Below are positions 47,041 through 59,706 of a stretch of 64,000 nt of DNA, one piece after another. The position numbers and the translations under genes are program-made. Origin of the DNA: Promerops cafer (lineage: Eukaryota; Chordata; Aves; Passeriformes; Nectariniidae); the NCBI GenBank assembly GCA_013398275.1, contig VZSE01006228.1:372001-436000 (forward strand), given 5' to 3'. A model generated the notes under the pieces. The model searched no databases. It was not told the origin of the DNA and worked only from the letters and a program-made list of their open reading frames with translations. The number at the start of each line of letters is the position of its first letter. The first letter of the stretch is position 1.

Positions 47041-50000
47041 AAAACATTCCTAATATTAAACCTTCAAAAATCCACATCTGCTTGGTCTCTTTGGGGTGAG
47101 GTTGTTAAATAGCAGTCAATACAATTTTAACAAGTCTGTGACAGAAGACATAATTGTGCAACAAATTAATTGCAGAGATTACTGAGGTTGCAAGTCCAAA
47201 TTCCAAGAATTGGCTGCAGCCATTTCAACTGAGACCAAGGAAGCTTTTGAGGAAGTGAGGGTTGCTGCCAGCACAGCTGCCAGCTCCAGCAGTAAATGAA
47301 TCAAGCTGCCCAACCAATTGTCAAGGGAGAAGAGCAGTAACACCAGCTTCATGTTTGCAGGCCTTATCTGTGAAGCGAGTCATGAGAGATTATCAATTTT
47401 AATTTGCTGTTCAGCTTTTAGTGGCTGCAGCAAAGATAAACAAACATAAATTGTGTAGTAGGAGAAAAAGGTAAACACAGGAAGTTTTCCATGATGCTGC
47501 ATGTCACAGCTTGTGATGTTTTCTCCTTGCACTTTTTCACCTCGACAAAATCTCCACCAAACATGTGTTTTGGAAAGACCTGAGCAAATACCAAGTGCTC
47601 TCATTTGGCCCCTGTGTGTGAGGTGGCTGTGGCCCACTTAGGAGCCGTGGTTAGTGACAGGGGTTGTAAATTGCACCGTGTTGCATGATTGGACTATCCA
47701 CTTGCACCAGCCAGAGTTGGGAGGCCCTTGCTGCTCTCACAGCAGGGGGACAGACAGCTTGCAGGCAGGGGAGCATCATCTTGTGAGGTTGCCAGTGATA
47801 ATCAGCTGCAGGCTGGCTGTCTTGACCCTTACATTGCAATAGAAGCCAGTGGCTGGTGGTTCTGGCAAGTATTTCCTGTTACATTGCCTCTAATCCGCAG
47901 CAAAATTCCTGTAACCATGAAAAAGACCAGGAGCCCTAGGAAAGTCTGAAGCTGCTCATTAAAGACCATTGCTGCTCAGTTTAACGCTGGACTTGACCTT
48001 AGAGGAGCTGATTGAAGCTGTTACTCAGCTCCTGCTATAAGGACTTCTCTGGCATTGTTGTATGAGTGTTGCATTGCAAACTAGTCTAGAAATCATTGAA
48101 AAATTGGCAATTATGGTGGTTTCTGAAATATCCTTATTTAGCATTCAAAATGTGTCTAAAACTTTGCAAAAATGCAAGAAGTCCTTAATGAAAGGAACAA
48201 ATGAAGCTGGAGGTGTATCTCAAAACTGTTTTATTATATCTGGGAGTAATGCCTAAGATGAAGTCAGAAATCCCATGGCATTTATGGTCGTATCAAACTG
48301 TGTGGACTGAATGGTTTGCATCAAGGGATGCTACATAACTGAGCAAAGACCCAAGACACAAGGGCAGGGTAGAGTTTCAAGGCACACACTGCAAGTCTCA
48401 GGTTCTGAGCTTAGCATCAAGATGCCTCTTTGTCAGGAAAAATTAATTAGTCCTTTATAACTTCTTGCTTCAAAATCTGTTAATTTTACTCCCTAACATG
48501 CCCCTTTTAGTAAGTACTGAAAGAAAATTGTTTTTGCAAATAATTTCCCATTTTTTGGTTGTTTTGCTGGTCTCCAAAAAAATAAAATCTATAGATAATA
48601 AACTGATAACCTAATATTTCTTTATAACTGAAAAATGGCAGAATTGTTCCTCCTTTCAGTCTTAGTTTGGCATATATTATTTGAAAGTTAATAACTGTTG
48701 ACACAACAGTTGTTACATTGCTGACAACACTTGAGAAAAAATATTAAAAGTCCTTTAGCAATAGGAAATAATTGCTTGACAGTGACTTCCTGTATCTCTA
48801 AGCTATATAAAAACGCCTCTATTTGATTTTAGAAAAAATGCCTATACTCCTTTAAACTATAAAACCCTGATGTGATGACAACACATTGGCAGGATTTGTT
48901 GGGAAGCAGGCTATAAGATGTTTGAATACTGTAATGCTAACCAAGCAGACATTCATTATGCTCTTCTCAGCGTAATCTCTCTAGCAAACACAATTTCAAT
49001 ACCTAATCTGCCAACCATATCTAAGTGGACTGCACAATCAAGCCTATTACCAGGAAGAATACTTTGGTACCTATGGTAAAAATTGTAGGATGTTCACCAA
49101 AAAAAGGGGAAGGGGGGCAGGGGGGGATACAGTATTAAACACCCTACTGGTTTCTTGAAGACCTGAAAGGTTGATGCAGTGGTGCTTGTTGTAATATTAA
49201 AAGCAGTGCTTATCAGTCTGGGAGGAGTCCAGAGCGAAGCAATAGTGTAGGTACTGCAACATCCACTGCAGCTAGAGGGTGATTTAAAGAAGATAAAGTG
49301 TTCTTTCACAAGTTAAATGTTGTCTTACAATTTAAGCTAGCTATCCCCTTACCTCTCATTGATTTTTGACACCTTGAAGTGAACAAGATTCAACACAAAC
49401 CAGGATGGGAAGAAAAAAGGTTTTTAAAGCAGACGGTCAGTTGGGGGCAGAGATTTGAAAAAATTGTATAAGGAATTTAGCAATGGGGATCTGGAAGCTC
49501 CATACAAATTTATATTCTAAATCATATAAAACAGTTTTGAAATCCACTTTTATTTCATCCCTAGAAGTACAACAACTGCGCTATTAAATTAGGATAGACA
49601 GTGGTCAAAGACCTGCAGCTGAGAAGATTTTTGAGCCAGCAGGAAGGTCTCCTGCTAAATACTGTTTAAGATAATTTTTTATCATGTCTAACCACTTTTT
49701 TAACACATACATGTTTTAGAATCTACCCCATCCTGTAGTACAAAATCCTCATTCTAACTTTTGATGAAGAAATACCTCCTTAAATTTTAGTATATTGTTG
49801 TCACCATATAAAATATGTAGGTCAATGTAATTTGAGGAAGTTCTATGTCCTGTGTAGTAACTTTACCATTTAGATGCTGCATGTCTCCTTTTAAACAGCT
49901 TACAGGCATTGGCATTCACTACCTTTTTACTGGAAGCAAGTGCATGGAAGGCCAAGTTTGTATTTCATGGCTGGAACAAAACCTGTTTCATATGAACCTA

Positions 50001-50326
50001 CTAAAATGTCATCAAAACAAGATTCTGGAAGAAATCTTTACTTCTAAAAAATACCTGGAATGATGCTTTAAGTCAGGCTGCACTGAATTAGCATGGAAAA
50101 AAAATTGTGATTTTCACAATGCAAGTTGTTTCTTCCGGTGTTTCAACAAACCGGAAATGATCCAGGAACTTGTTGCATATTTAAGGAAACATTTGGTATT
50201 TTAAAATATTACTCAATACACAAAATTAAAATGCTACATGCAGGGATAATAAGAGAAAAAAACATATGTTCTTAAAAAATGGTATAAGATGGGAATTTAA
50301 CATTATTCACATCAATATTAACATTA

Positions 50327-50363
50327 TTAACATTAATGTTACACTTGACAAGTGTAATGTTAA
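50327..50363. repeat. Short imperfect hairpin
   Basis: TTACACTTG / CAAGTGTAA around a single A, extended outward by TTAACA / TGTTAA after a 6-base one-sided bulge. It sits in an AACATTA-rich patch. Confidence 0.7.
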
Positions 50364-51745
50364 GGCCAACTGAAAAGCTCAAGAGGTAAAACTCAAAGTT
50401 CTCGAAGAGGGAGGGAGGAGTAGACTGACAGAGGGGAGTACCTGGATGGAAAGAAAGGGGGAAGTTTTATCTTTGTTTTTTAGTGGTGTAGATGCTATTT
50501 TTCATCCATCTGAATTTTAGTGCCTTGTGTGCAAGCATTTTAAGTTTAACAGATGATGCAATTCAATAGAACAAAACACCTAATGAAAAAATTTTGTTGT
50601 TTTGATCAAATTTCCTCTCCATAAAAAGGACATCCATAAAGCTTCCAAGTAATTTGAATAGTTCTGGTCTTTCTGTTCTTCAGAACTCTGACAGCAATAA
50701 ATACTCCATGTTTCTGAAGATTTGACCATTACAGCCTTTACTGGACAGCTGGTTTTGCAATCCTGAGAGGTCTCTGCGTAAACACTTTTGAAAGCTTAAG
50801 CACTGTTTAAGAAAAACATCTGTAGATAAATTTTAAATAAAACATGAATTTTAGAGCTAATAATCTCTGAGAAAGCTGACTAGAATCATATTTTCTCAGG
50901 GAGACTAATTTTTCCAATGGAATTATCTGACATTCAAGTCTTACATGTTGTTAACTGCCAGAAATAAATGTTTGTCCTTGAACTTCCAAGTCAGTCTATG
51001 CCTGAGCTGCTCACTGGCACACACCTCTTGCTCACCCATTCTGCTTCTGTGCTTCTTCTGACTTGATGCACATGCAGAAAAATCCACCAAGTAGGTGAAC
51101 ATGGTCTTGTGATAGGAAATGCTCACACTCCCATCTCTGAACAGTGTGAGTGGGTGTGACCAGCACCTGAGCTCACAGTACTCCCTGAAACCTGGAGTCT
51201 CCGACTCTGCTTTGTCAGCCAGCTAACCTGTGCTGCTTCCTCTTGGGATCTCATGACAAAAAAATACCCAAGGAAATTCTGGGATATATTTTAGTATTAT
51301 TCTTTTGGGCTCCATTATTTGCTCCCTCTGTGTTTACAAAAGCAGATGCTAGAAATATTTATAAAAGTACAAAAGGATGAAAAATTGTTTCTGGCAAAGC
51401 TGCTCCAGAGTCATAAAATGAAACCATTTTCTGGGACATGTCGCAGGCAAGAAGCCCACCAAGAGAAACAATGCATGCTTAAATAAATATTTTTGGAGAA
51501 TCTGCATGAAGGCTCTAGCAGGGTCCCTGCTGCTGAATCCCTGCTACTTTATGGCCTGGGCATATTATGCCTGACCCAGGCATCATTAAAAGACTGTCCA
51601 GAGATTCACTGGAGCTAGGTGTCAGGAAGTACAGCTGTTTCCGACTGTGGAGAATACCAGGAAGCGCATTCTTCCAAGTTTGATACAAGGTCTGTGCAAC
51701 GTACCCCAGACATGATCTTTAGAAGCCAAGAAGTTCACAAGGGGT

Positions 51746-51820
51746 AGGGCAACCAATTCCTTAAGATGAAGTAAAAATATGCTTTAACTGAGAGTCAGAA
51801 GTCATTGCCCATATTCTTCT
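51746..51820 (+). repeat. 75-bp direct repeat, copy 1
   Basis: Begins AGGGCAACCAATTCCTTAAG and ends GCCCATATTCTTCT. About 89 percent identical, without gaps, to 53461-53535 on the same strand. Similarity stops at both edges; no known avian repeat is recognised. Confidence 0.85.
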
Positions 51821-53460
51821 TGCCATTGAAACTCAACCCATTGCTCTGCTTTCAGAGCAGAATTAGAGTCTGTTTTTAAGAGTCACAGTATTGCTGGTGG
51901 ACAAAGAGAACTGAAATCTACAGGTGAGGCAGACAGACCCCATCTAGGGAACCTGTGCTAAACCAGTCCTGAAGGGACACATAGTCAATACTGACACCAC
52001 AATTAATATAAAGAAATACTAAAAACATAAACCTTCCAGTCTCTACTATTCTCCTTCCATACCTTCCCATAGCCCATAGGAGAAGTGGAAGGCAATACTC
52101 CTGCATCTATTCAGGAAGAAGAATAACAAAAACCAGGTCATTAATAAACACAGCAGCCAATCATCTGCTGACCTGAAGACAGCACTAGCTATTCCAGGCA
52201 GCAGGCTCTTGAGCCCATTCACTACTCAATTCACTCTCTGTTTCAGCTTAATTTGCAAATGAATCTTCTGAGGAATAGAGTTAAGCATCCTTTATAAAAC
52301 TCCCAAATCATTTATGTCAAGTGTGTTAACAGACTTTTTTTGCACATGTCTCCATTAAACTAAATCAGTAATTCCCCTATGTGGACATGCCACAGCCAGA
52401 TTATCTCGAGATGTCAGAGAAAGATTTGCTCATTCCATATTTGCTTCCCTTGGTGAAACTTGTTTGTCCCCAGATTCTCAGTAGTCCATCACTCATGAGA
52501 GAGCAAATCTTGGCTAAGCATCACTCAGTGTAGGATATGTGCTGTAGGTAATGCAGACATAGTGTTGCCTTCTCATATGAGTTCTTCCTGTTAGGACTTA
52601 GAAGCTGGAAAAAAAGGAAAAATATCTCAAAAGGCAGATGTATGAAATTTACCTGACAAACAACTCCTCCAGAGAAAAGTTTAAAAGCCAATTTTTACAT
52701 TAGGTTTTCTCTTCATGTTTTTATAAGAAGATATGAAGAAAAAAGACAAACTGATTTTACCATCAGCTTTTGTAGGGTTCCTTAAGACTGTCAGTGTTTA
52801 AAAACTAACATGTTCAACCAAACCAAACTATGTGTTTGACTTTAGGGAGGTTGAATTGACTCAGCCAGGATGTTGGTGGTGTCTAAAAGTCATTTTATCC
52901 TCACCCCAGAAAGAAACATGGTGTGTTTTTAGTTAATGTTTATTTTTGTCTGGGGTTCCTTTTTCATGGAAAGTTCCAAGAGCTCTACATACCAGATATG
53001 TTAAAAATATGGTTTACAAGTTGCTGGTAAATCAGTTTGCCTCTGAAGAATTGCTTGTCTTTGGAAGGTATCTTTCTGTAACTCTCTCAGGGTGTTAACT
53101 AACCCTGGGGTTGTTGAACTTAGTTACCCTGAAAGTTACTCTTATCTTCTGAACTGCAGAATAATTTGCAGAGGAAGCATACAAACAGTTGTGACTGCTG
53201 GCATTTCGAACGTGGCACAGCATTTGTGCTAAGGCATTTCTCTGTTAGCTACCCCGTTAGAAATGTTTAGTGTTGATAATCACAGTAGCGTTCACTGACA
53301 GCAAGCTGGCTCACAGTGGTGCCCTGTAACACAGTTAGAACTGCTCAACAAAGAGCTAGATGAGAATTTATATTTTGAACTCCAAAATCTGGTTTTAATT
53401 TAGCCTATTTAGAAAGAGATTAAGAGTATATTTTTATTGCTCTCCATGGAGAAGAGGGAT

Positions 53461-53535
53461 AAGGCAACCAGTTCCTTAAAATGAAGTAATGATGTGCTTT
53501 AATTGAGAGTCAGAAGTCGTTGCCCATATTCTTCT
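53461..53535 (+). repeat. 75-bp direct repeat, copy 2
   Basis: Begins AAGGCAACCAGTTCCTTAAA and ends GCCCATATTCTTCT; partner of the copy 1.7 kb to the left. Confidence 0.85.
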
Positions 53536-56500
53536 GGTTTAGCAATCCACCATGCCCCATGAGCTTTTAGATCATGTACAAAGAATTATGAAACAAGAAA
53601 AACTGTGGGCATAGCTCCATGTTCTTCCTGGCATTCTTCGAGAGTAATGGGAGTATCTAAGAGGATTCAGTAAATGCAGATTAACTTTTCCACAGAAACA
53701 ACAGAGAGAATTTCTCCATGTAGACAACAAGTCATAGTTTCTTTGCATGATACCTCACAGAGACATTTTCTCTGACTTTTGTTACAGCCCTCTTTACTAG
53801 CACAATATATAGTACAGGAGCCCAACACCACTCACTTTCCATGTATCTCAGGAGGAAATCCAACTCAACAACCTGAGATCAGTGAGGAAGACCAACCTGA
53901 TAAGGAGGCTGACTCACACAAGACCAACACCTGGAGCTCCCACTGTGACCTGGTGTCTTATCACAACCACCAGTTTCAAAAAAGAATTAATCAGGTGGCA
54001 CCAGGTAATAAGGTGGGATGAATCCCAAACACTGATGGTCAGTCCCAGCAGTGCTGTTGCCCTTGTACTCCATCCAACCTGTACTTTGTTTACAAAAAGC
54101 CTACATGTTAGCAAGTATTTTTATTTTTCAGATTCTCTACTAAGTATTGGATGATAGATATTAATGAAATTAATTTTGAGGAAGCAAGGAAGATATTACT
54201 ATACTTCCTTCTGTATGTCAGCTTAAAGCCTCAAAGTACATGCCACATATCAATCTTTTTACAAGTTTTATATGAGGAACGGAGACAAGTAAGCATTTAT
54301 TGTAGCCTGTGAATCACATAAATACTGAATCCTTGTGTGGTTTACATGAAAAGGATTTGGAGAAACATTTTTGATGTTGAAAGCTACAAGGCAGTAAATC
54401 TGCTCATTCTTCCCCTTTATGGTATAAAAATCCAAAGCCCTATCCTAGCAGTTTGCCTCATGCATCAGCTCAAGCATAAAAAAATTTTCCCTCTGATCTT
54501 TTTTCTGAGGTTATATATCAGCAATTAGTGTTTATCTTATGTATTGTGTATCCCCTAGATAAATGAAAGGAGGACAAAAAGGTAGAAATTTTTTTTCAGC
54601 TACTCTGGAACCCTGCAAATGGTAAAACAGGCAGGTCAAGCATCCTAGGATAAGAGTTAAGTAGTTTTCTGTCACTAATGAAATAATGATACTGATGAAC
54701 AGTGATGAACTGCTGCATCCTGCATCCAAAATAACAAAAGGTGTAGGGACCAAGCTATTATGATAATCACCTTAAAGTCACTTGGTCATCATATCTCACA
54801 TCTAGAAAATTGAATACATATAATTGCCTTTGGGCTCCTTCAGTTCTTCTCTATCCTCTGACTGCTCTCAGTAGATATAAATAGAAATGCCCGGCAAGGC
54901 AGCTTCTCTGACATGAAAGTTTCTGAGCAGACCACATCCTCCATCATGTGCCTGTTCTGCTTTAGCCAGGCTGCCTTGCCCAGTCTATGTTCCAACAAAA
55001 ATTCATGTATCTTTTTCTTATGAGGAGTTGGAATAGGATTTTGGCAAAGCAAGCAAGGACAACAGCATGAGTTTTGGATGTGCTGAAGAGGAGAGTCATG
55101 GCAGAAATGCTGCACTGGAAAAAATTTCCTGCCCTCAGGGAATTTCTAGGACTTCAAAACCTCTCACATCCTGCACCACGTCAGAGCCATCTTTCAGGTG
55201 TGGGGACCCATCAGACAGAAAAACAACAAAACAAGTAGCAGGTTGGTTATTAGGACACTCCCTCAAGTTGTACAAAATCTGGCATCAAGTTCATACCTGC
55301 AAGCTGTTCCAGCTCTGGATTTTGTCACCTCAGCAGGCCACAGAGCAATATGGCAGTCAGCTGGGATTCAGTGAGTTCAGGTTGTTTGTCAGCTTGGGAG
55401 AAGCCTAAAAGAAAACAGCATGGAGAGGATGTGTTGGCATCTAACCTTGTTCTGAAAATTGTCTGGCTGACACGGCTGTATTGGGACACCACTGAAAGCA
55501 AATTCAGACTCTGCAAAATTATTTAATTTCATGGATCTAACTCATTAAAAAAAAAAAAGCCAACACCAAAAAACCACCAAATCCCAAATAAGTTTTGTTA
55601 AGCTTTTTCTGACCAGCTCTATCCATGCCCTTTTCCTCCTAGCTAGTCAAAAGCACTTTGTACAGACATTTTCTGGCCCAGCATGACATCTCCTGTCATT
55701 CCTCCCAACCTCGCAAACACAGCTGGACGTAAAGCAAGTAGGGAATACAGTTTTCCTATCCACGTGTTCAGGAATATGATTCACAAGCAACCACAGCAGA
55801 GCATGAGCTAGGACTGATGAAGTGGCAACACTAGCAGTGCTCATACAAATCCTGGCCACACAGATGCTTTTTATTTAAATTGCAGTAAACCCAGGCAATT
55901 TTCTCAAGTTACTGGTTAGCAAGGACTTGAGGTGAGACTCTGTTAAACATTGTTAATCACTGTCTCAATCAAACAGGTCTTGCATTACCTTCCTAAAGTT
56001 AAAATGCTTTTTTTTCTTTCACTTAATCACTATTCACCGAGGCAAAGAACACAGGCCCAAGTGAGTCATTGAGACAGTTGCCTGCTGTCATGGCTAACTG
56101 TGTAATTCAGGCTGATTCAGAGGTTGACCAAACTCTTTACTCAAAAGTATATTTGTTCATCCCTTGCAATTTTCATAGGATTGCTGTTCCAGAAGCCTAC
56201 AGATGAGAATCTGTCTTCTGATTTCCAGCTGGAATCTACAGCTAGCAAATTTATGTATAATTATTATTATTTGATGCTAATATTTTTTCTATGTTATAAA
56301 TGACTCTTTTTCTTTCTTTCTTTCTCTGCTGTTCATCACTACTATCCGTCCTAGCAGTACAGCTAGAAAGAGTAGTTAATCTCCTTTCAGGTTCTGGGTT
56401 TGCTCTGCTAAACAAGAAAAAATTTTAAAACCCCTTGTTGTTTGTGAAGAGATTAAAGTAGGTAAGCATATAGGGATTTAATTTTCCATTTGATATCAGA

Positions 56501-59500
56501 GCCTTCCTTTGCTTTTGCTCCAAAATGAAATCACGTCACACCTATATGGAATTACAGTGTTTCCTTACATTTTGCAGTCTCTTTCTTGTACTAAAAAACA
56601 ACAAAAATGTTTAATCAGTATGTATTTGCCAGCCTTACATGAGCTCTACTCTATCTCTAACAACCACCTCTGAAAGCCATGTGGATCACTATATGTCAAG
56701 ATGTTCAGCTACTGGCAATCCAGGACAGGAGGTGTCACCAATGGGATTCACACCCTTTTTCTCTTTGAAGCAAATTTTCTGTTGCATAAGAGCTTTCTGA
56801 AGCCCTGTGTGCACTCTGTACAGGCTTCAGGGTGACTAAGACCACGTTACTGAAGTTTCACTGCCACTGATGGTCATCCCAGGTCTACACACAATCTTTG
56901 TGCCCCCTGGTCTGAGCTGGCCAAACCCATAAGTAGCTATATGTGAAACCATTTGGAATTAATATCTGAAGAAGCAGTTATGCCATTCTTTATTTTCTCT
57001 CCTCTACTTGGCCATTAGGGCATCACCACAATTCCTCAGTGCAGCCAAGCCCCCGTGGCTTTATAAACATCAATACACATGGAACACCTTATTTGCATTC
57101 AAAGTAATGAGTACAAGTTGACAGTAGTCCAAAAAGAACACTGAGCAGTTAAAAAACAAATGGATTATCAGAGACGAGGAGGAAATCACAGTTTTCTTCA
57201 GTTTAACCTCAAACCTCAGTACACAAACCAAGATGTCACACAGGAAAAACCTTGAGCATAAACAGGACACTGATGTGTCATGTCCCATATGTCATTATCC
57301 CATGCTATAGCTGTCCAGAATAGCTGTGCAGCTTGGTTGGACAAGAAGTAGACTGTGGATTCAGTGAATCATGAAGCAGAATCTTCATCCAGAATAAACT
57401 TTGTTCAGCGCTATTTTATGGTGAAGTTATTCTGCATAAATCACAGTAGAGAAACATGTCATAGAAAATAGAAAATCAATTCCTATGAAAAAATATAAGC
57501 ACCCTTACAGTGGGTTTCATAAGGTTCCTGAATTATTCAGATTTCCTTTTGATTTTATGTCGTGTATCAATTGTGTTTCAAAAGGTGCCATTTTTTACAG
57601 CAATGAATTAGCAAATTTGTCAAGTAATATTGCAGCATTATGCCCATGGTTGTATTAGGTTATTCACAGCTGGGAAAGAGGGAACTTTCCATAATTGCAC
57701 TAACAGCAGGTAGCAATTTCTCCCTGCTGCTTTGAAATATAAGCTGCTTATTATGCGAGACACAAAAATATTTTATTCTGTTTTGATTTCTATACAAAGT
57801 TTTCACATTGCTTTTATGCACCTTTTTGGTAATATTTGGTAGCTTTTAATAATAGATAGAACAGTTGGCAGTACCACTGACAATATTTCTGCGGAATTAT
57901 TTCTCTTAAGCATTTTGCTTGTGAGGAAGACATTAAAAGAAAAACTATATAAACTTCAGTAACCCATATGGTTTTGCAGCATTTCTCATGCAATGGTGTT
58001 TACGTAGTTCTCAAACACAGGTCATTCAGACCAACAAAAATTTTCTATCTAAGGGTCTTTATACAAATACATTAAATTAAATCTGTACCTCAAAGAACAG
58101 TGATGATGCCATGCAAGTTATCATAAAATGTTAAAGTTTTTTGTGATGGAAAAATGCTTATTTCTGAGTTTCCCATAACTCATGCCATTCCTTTGTCAGA
58201 AACTGTGTGATTTTAATGACTACACTTCTACACTTAGCTTTCTGAAAGTCCTGAGTTGCAGAAACAGTATGATTTCTGGTCCAAGAAAGCATGAGTGGCA
58301 GTGATCACAGTCCCAAAGACTGAGCTGAAATTAGTTCACATACTGGCTTTATTCCAAATTAATGGTTTAGGAAGCATGGTTGGCACATGAGCCGTAGCTA
58401 AGGGCCAAGTTGGAGAAAGGAGTTGAGACTTCTTCCCTTGCAAGTGCCAACAGCTGGATAAGACAAAGATCACGCTGAGACACTGATGATGGGGAGAAAC
58501 ACAGCTGGGGCTGGGAAGAGACAAAGACGCACATTGGAGCAAGAGAAATTATGAGCAGGAACTATGGGAGAGATGTTAGACACAGCCAGTAACACGCCAC
58601 ACAAAAAACCCCGGGAACTTAGGTGGTTTCTTCTTGTACCCAATATTGTAGGTCAATACAAAGAGAAGTGACTGACCAGTCCTTGTGCCCACCACAGCCC
58701 ATATTTTCCTAAGGAAACATTACCAGTCCTTTTAGAAACCTGCCTCCCTGCCATCTCCCTTCCCATCAGACAGCATCCTGTTTGCTGCCACTCTGTCTGA
58801 CACTACCTTTAGGAGTCAAGATTACAGGGAATTATTTGCTGCCAAACCACCAAAAGCAAGTTTGGTACACCAAACATCACCTGAAAATTGTTGGAAATGT
58901 TCAAAAATGAAATTTTTCTGAAACAGAATTAAAATTTACTGAAACAAATATGAGCTCATATAATGTGTTTCCTCAGCCTATGTAGCTAAACTGTTTCCAA
59001 AATTTTGTACTACTCATAAGATTGAGGTGCATACCACATAAAATGCGATCTAACTCATAACTGAGTAAAGGAAATGAGGCAAGATTTCTCATTCTGTGGA
59101 AAGAATTAGGGTAAGCAACAGCTTGAACTCGCCTTTCCCATGGGTGTGCAGTTAAGCTGTTAAAAACACCAAGGAACAAAAATTTCAATATTCTGCTTTT
59201 TTCTGCATTCAGACTGCTTTTTTTTCTGAGCTTCCTCCTCTTTGTAACTGAAGATGCATTTGGAATGCTTAATGGTGCTAGGGAGATATCCAGCATCTGT
59301 AATCTGAACAAAAAATTAAAAAGGACATAAACTACTGAGATGAAAAGATGCAGACAATGCCCCTTGGGGAAAAGTGGAAAGGAGGTCTGCAAACTAACCT
59401 CTTTGGAATATTCTACTTAATGAAAATGTGTTCGCAGATGCAGAAAAGGCATCCTTTTGCCTAAAATGAAGGAGCAGTTCATAATGAGAAATTAAAACTT

Positions 59501-59504
59501 ACTA

Positions 59505-59706
59505 TCATTTCTGAATCATATTTTGCATTCTTGGCTGATGGGGATACGCTTCAAATGTTCTAGAGATGATAGAAATGGTATTCACAGATGTAGATTTTTT
59601 AGCTGGACACAATTCCATCAGCTTTTCCCCTGACAACAAATAGGAATGAGGAAAAAAGTCCAAACCAGCACAGCTGAATAGATGGAAATTACATTCACTA
59701 GCTTGC
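59505..59706 (-). CDS. Candidate exon of an unrecognised gene (part 2, with stop)
   Basis: After acceptor CATTTCAG the frame supplied by the candidate exon at 62851 runs 66 codons (QASECNFHLFSC..., ending RMQNMIQK) to a TGA. Two bases after the stop there is a perfect donor GTAAGT (exon edge 59503), so any further exon would be 3' untranslated, or the stop is a secondary lesion. A downstream acceptor TACAG at 59297 precedes another open stretch that could be that next exon. No domain is recognised. It could be chance, a lineage-specific gene or a decayed gene. Confidence 0.33.

Larger units (their letters stand above)
45391..59502. other. Upstream flank of ENPP1, no recognised gene
   Basis: 14 kb of mostly unique DNA. 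Contents seen: a TCTA/AATC-rich simple repeat (46992-47040), a hairpin (50327-50363), a 75-bp direct repeat pair (51746 and 53461), a (CTTT)n run (56308-56329) and A-rich patches. I looked for exons of ENPP3, the expected neighbour, on the minus strand and found none. Confidence 0.75.
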
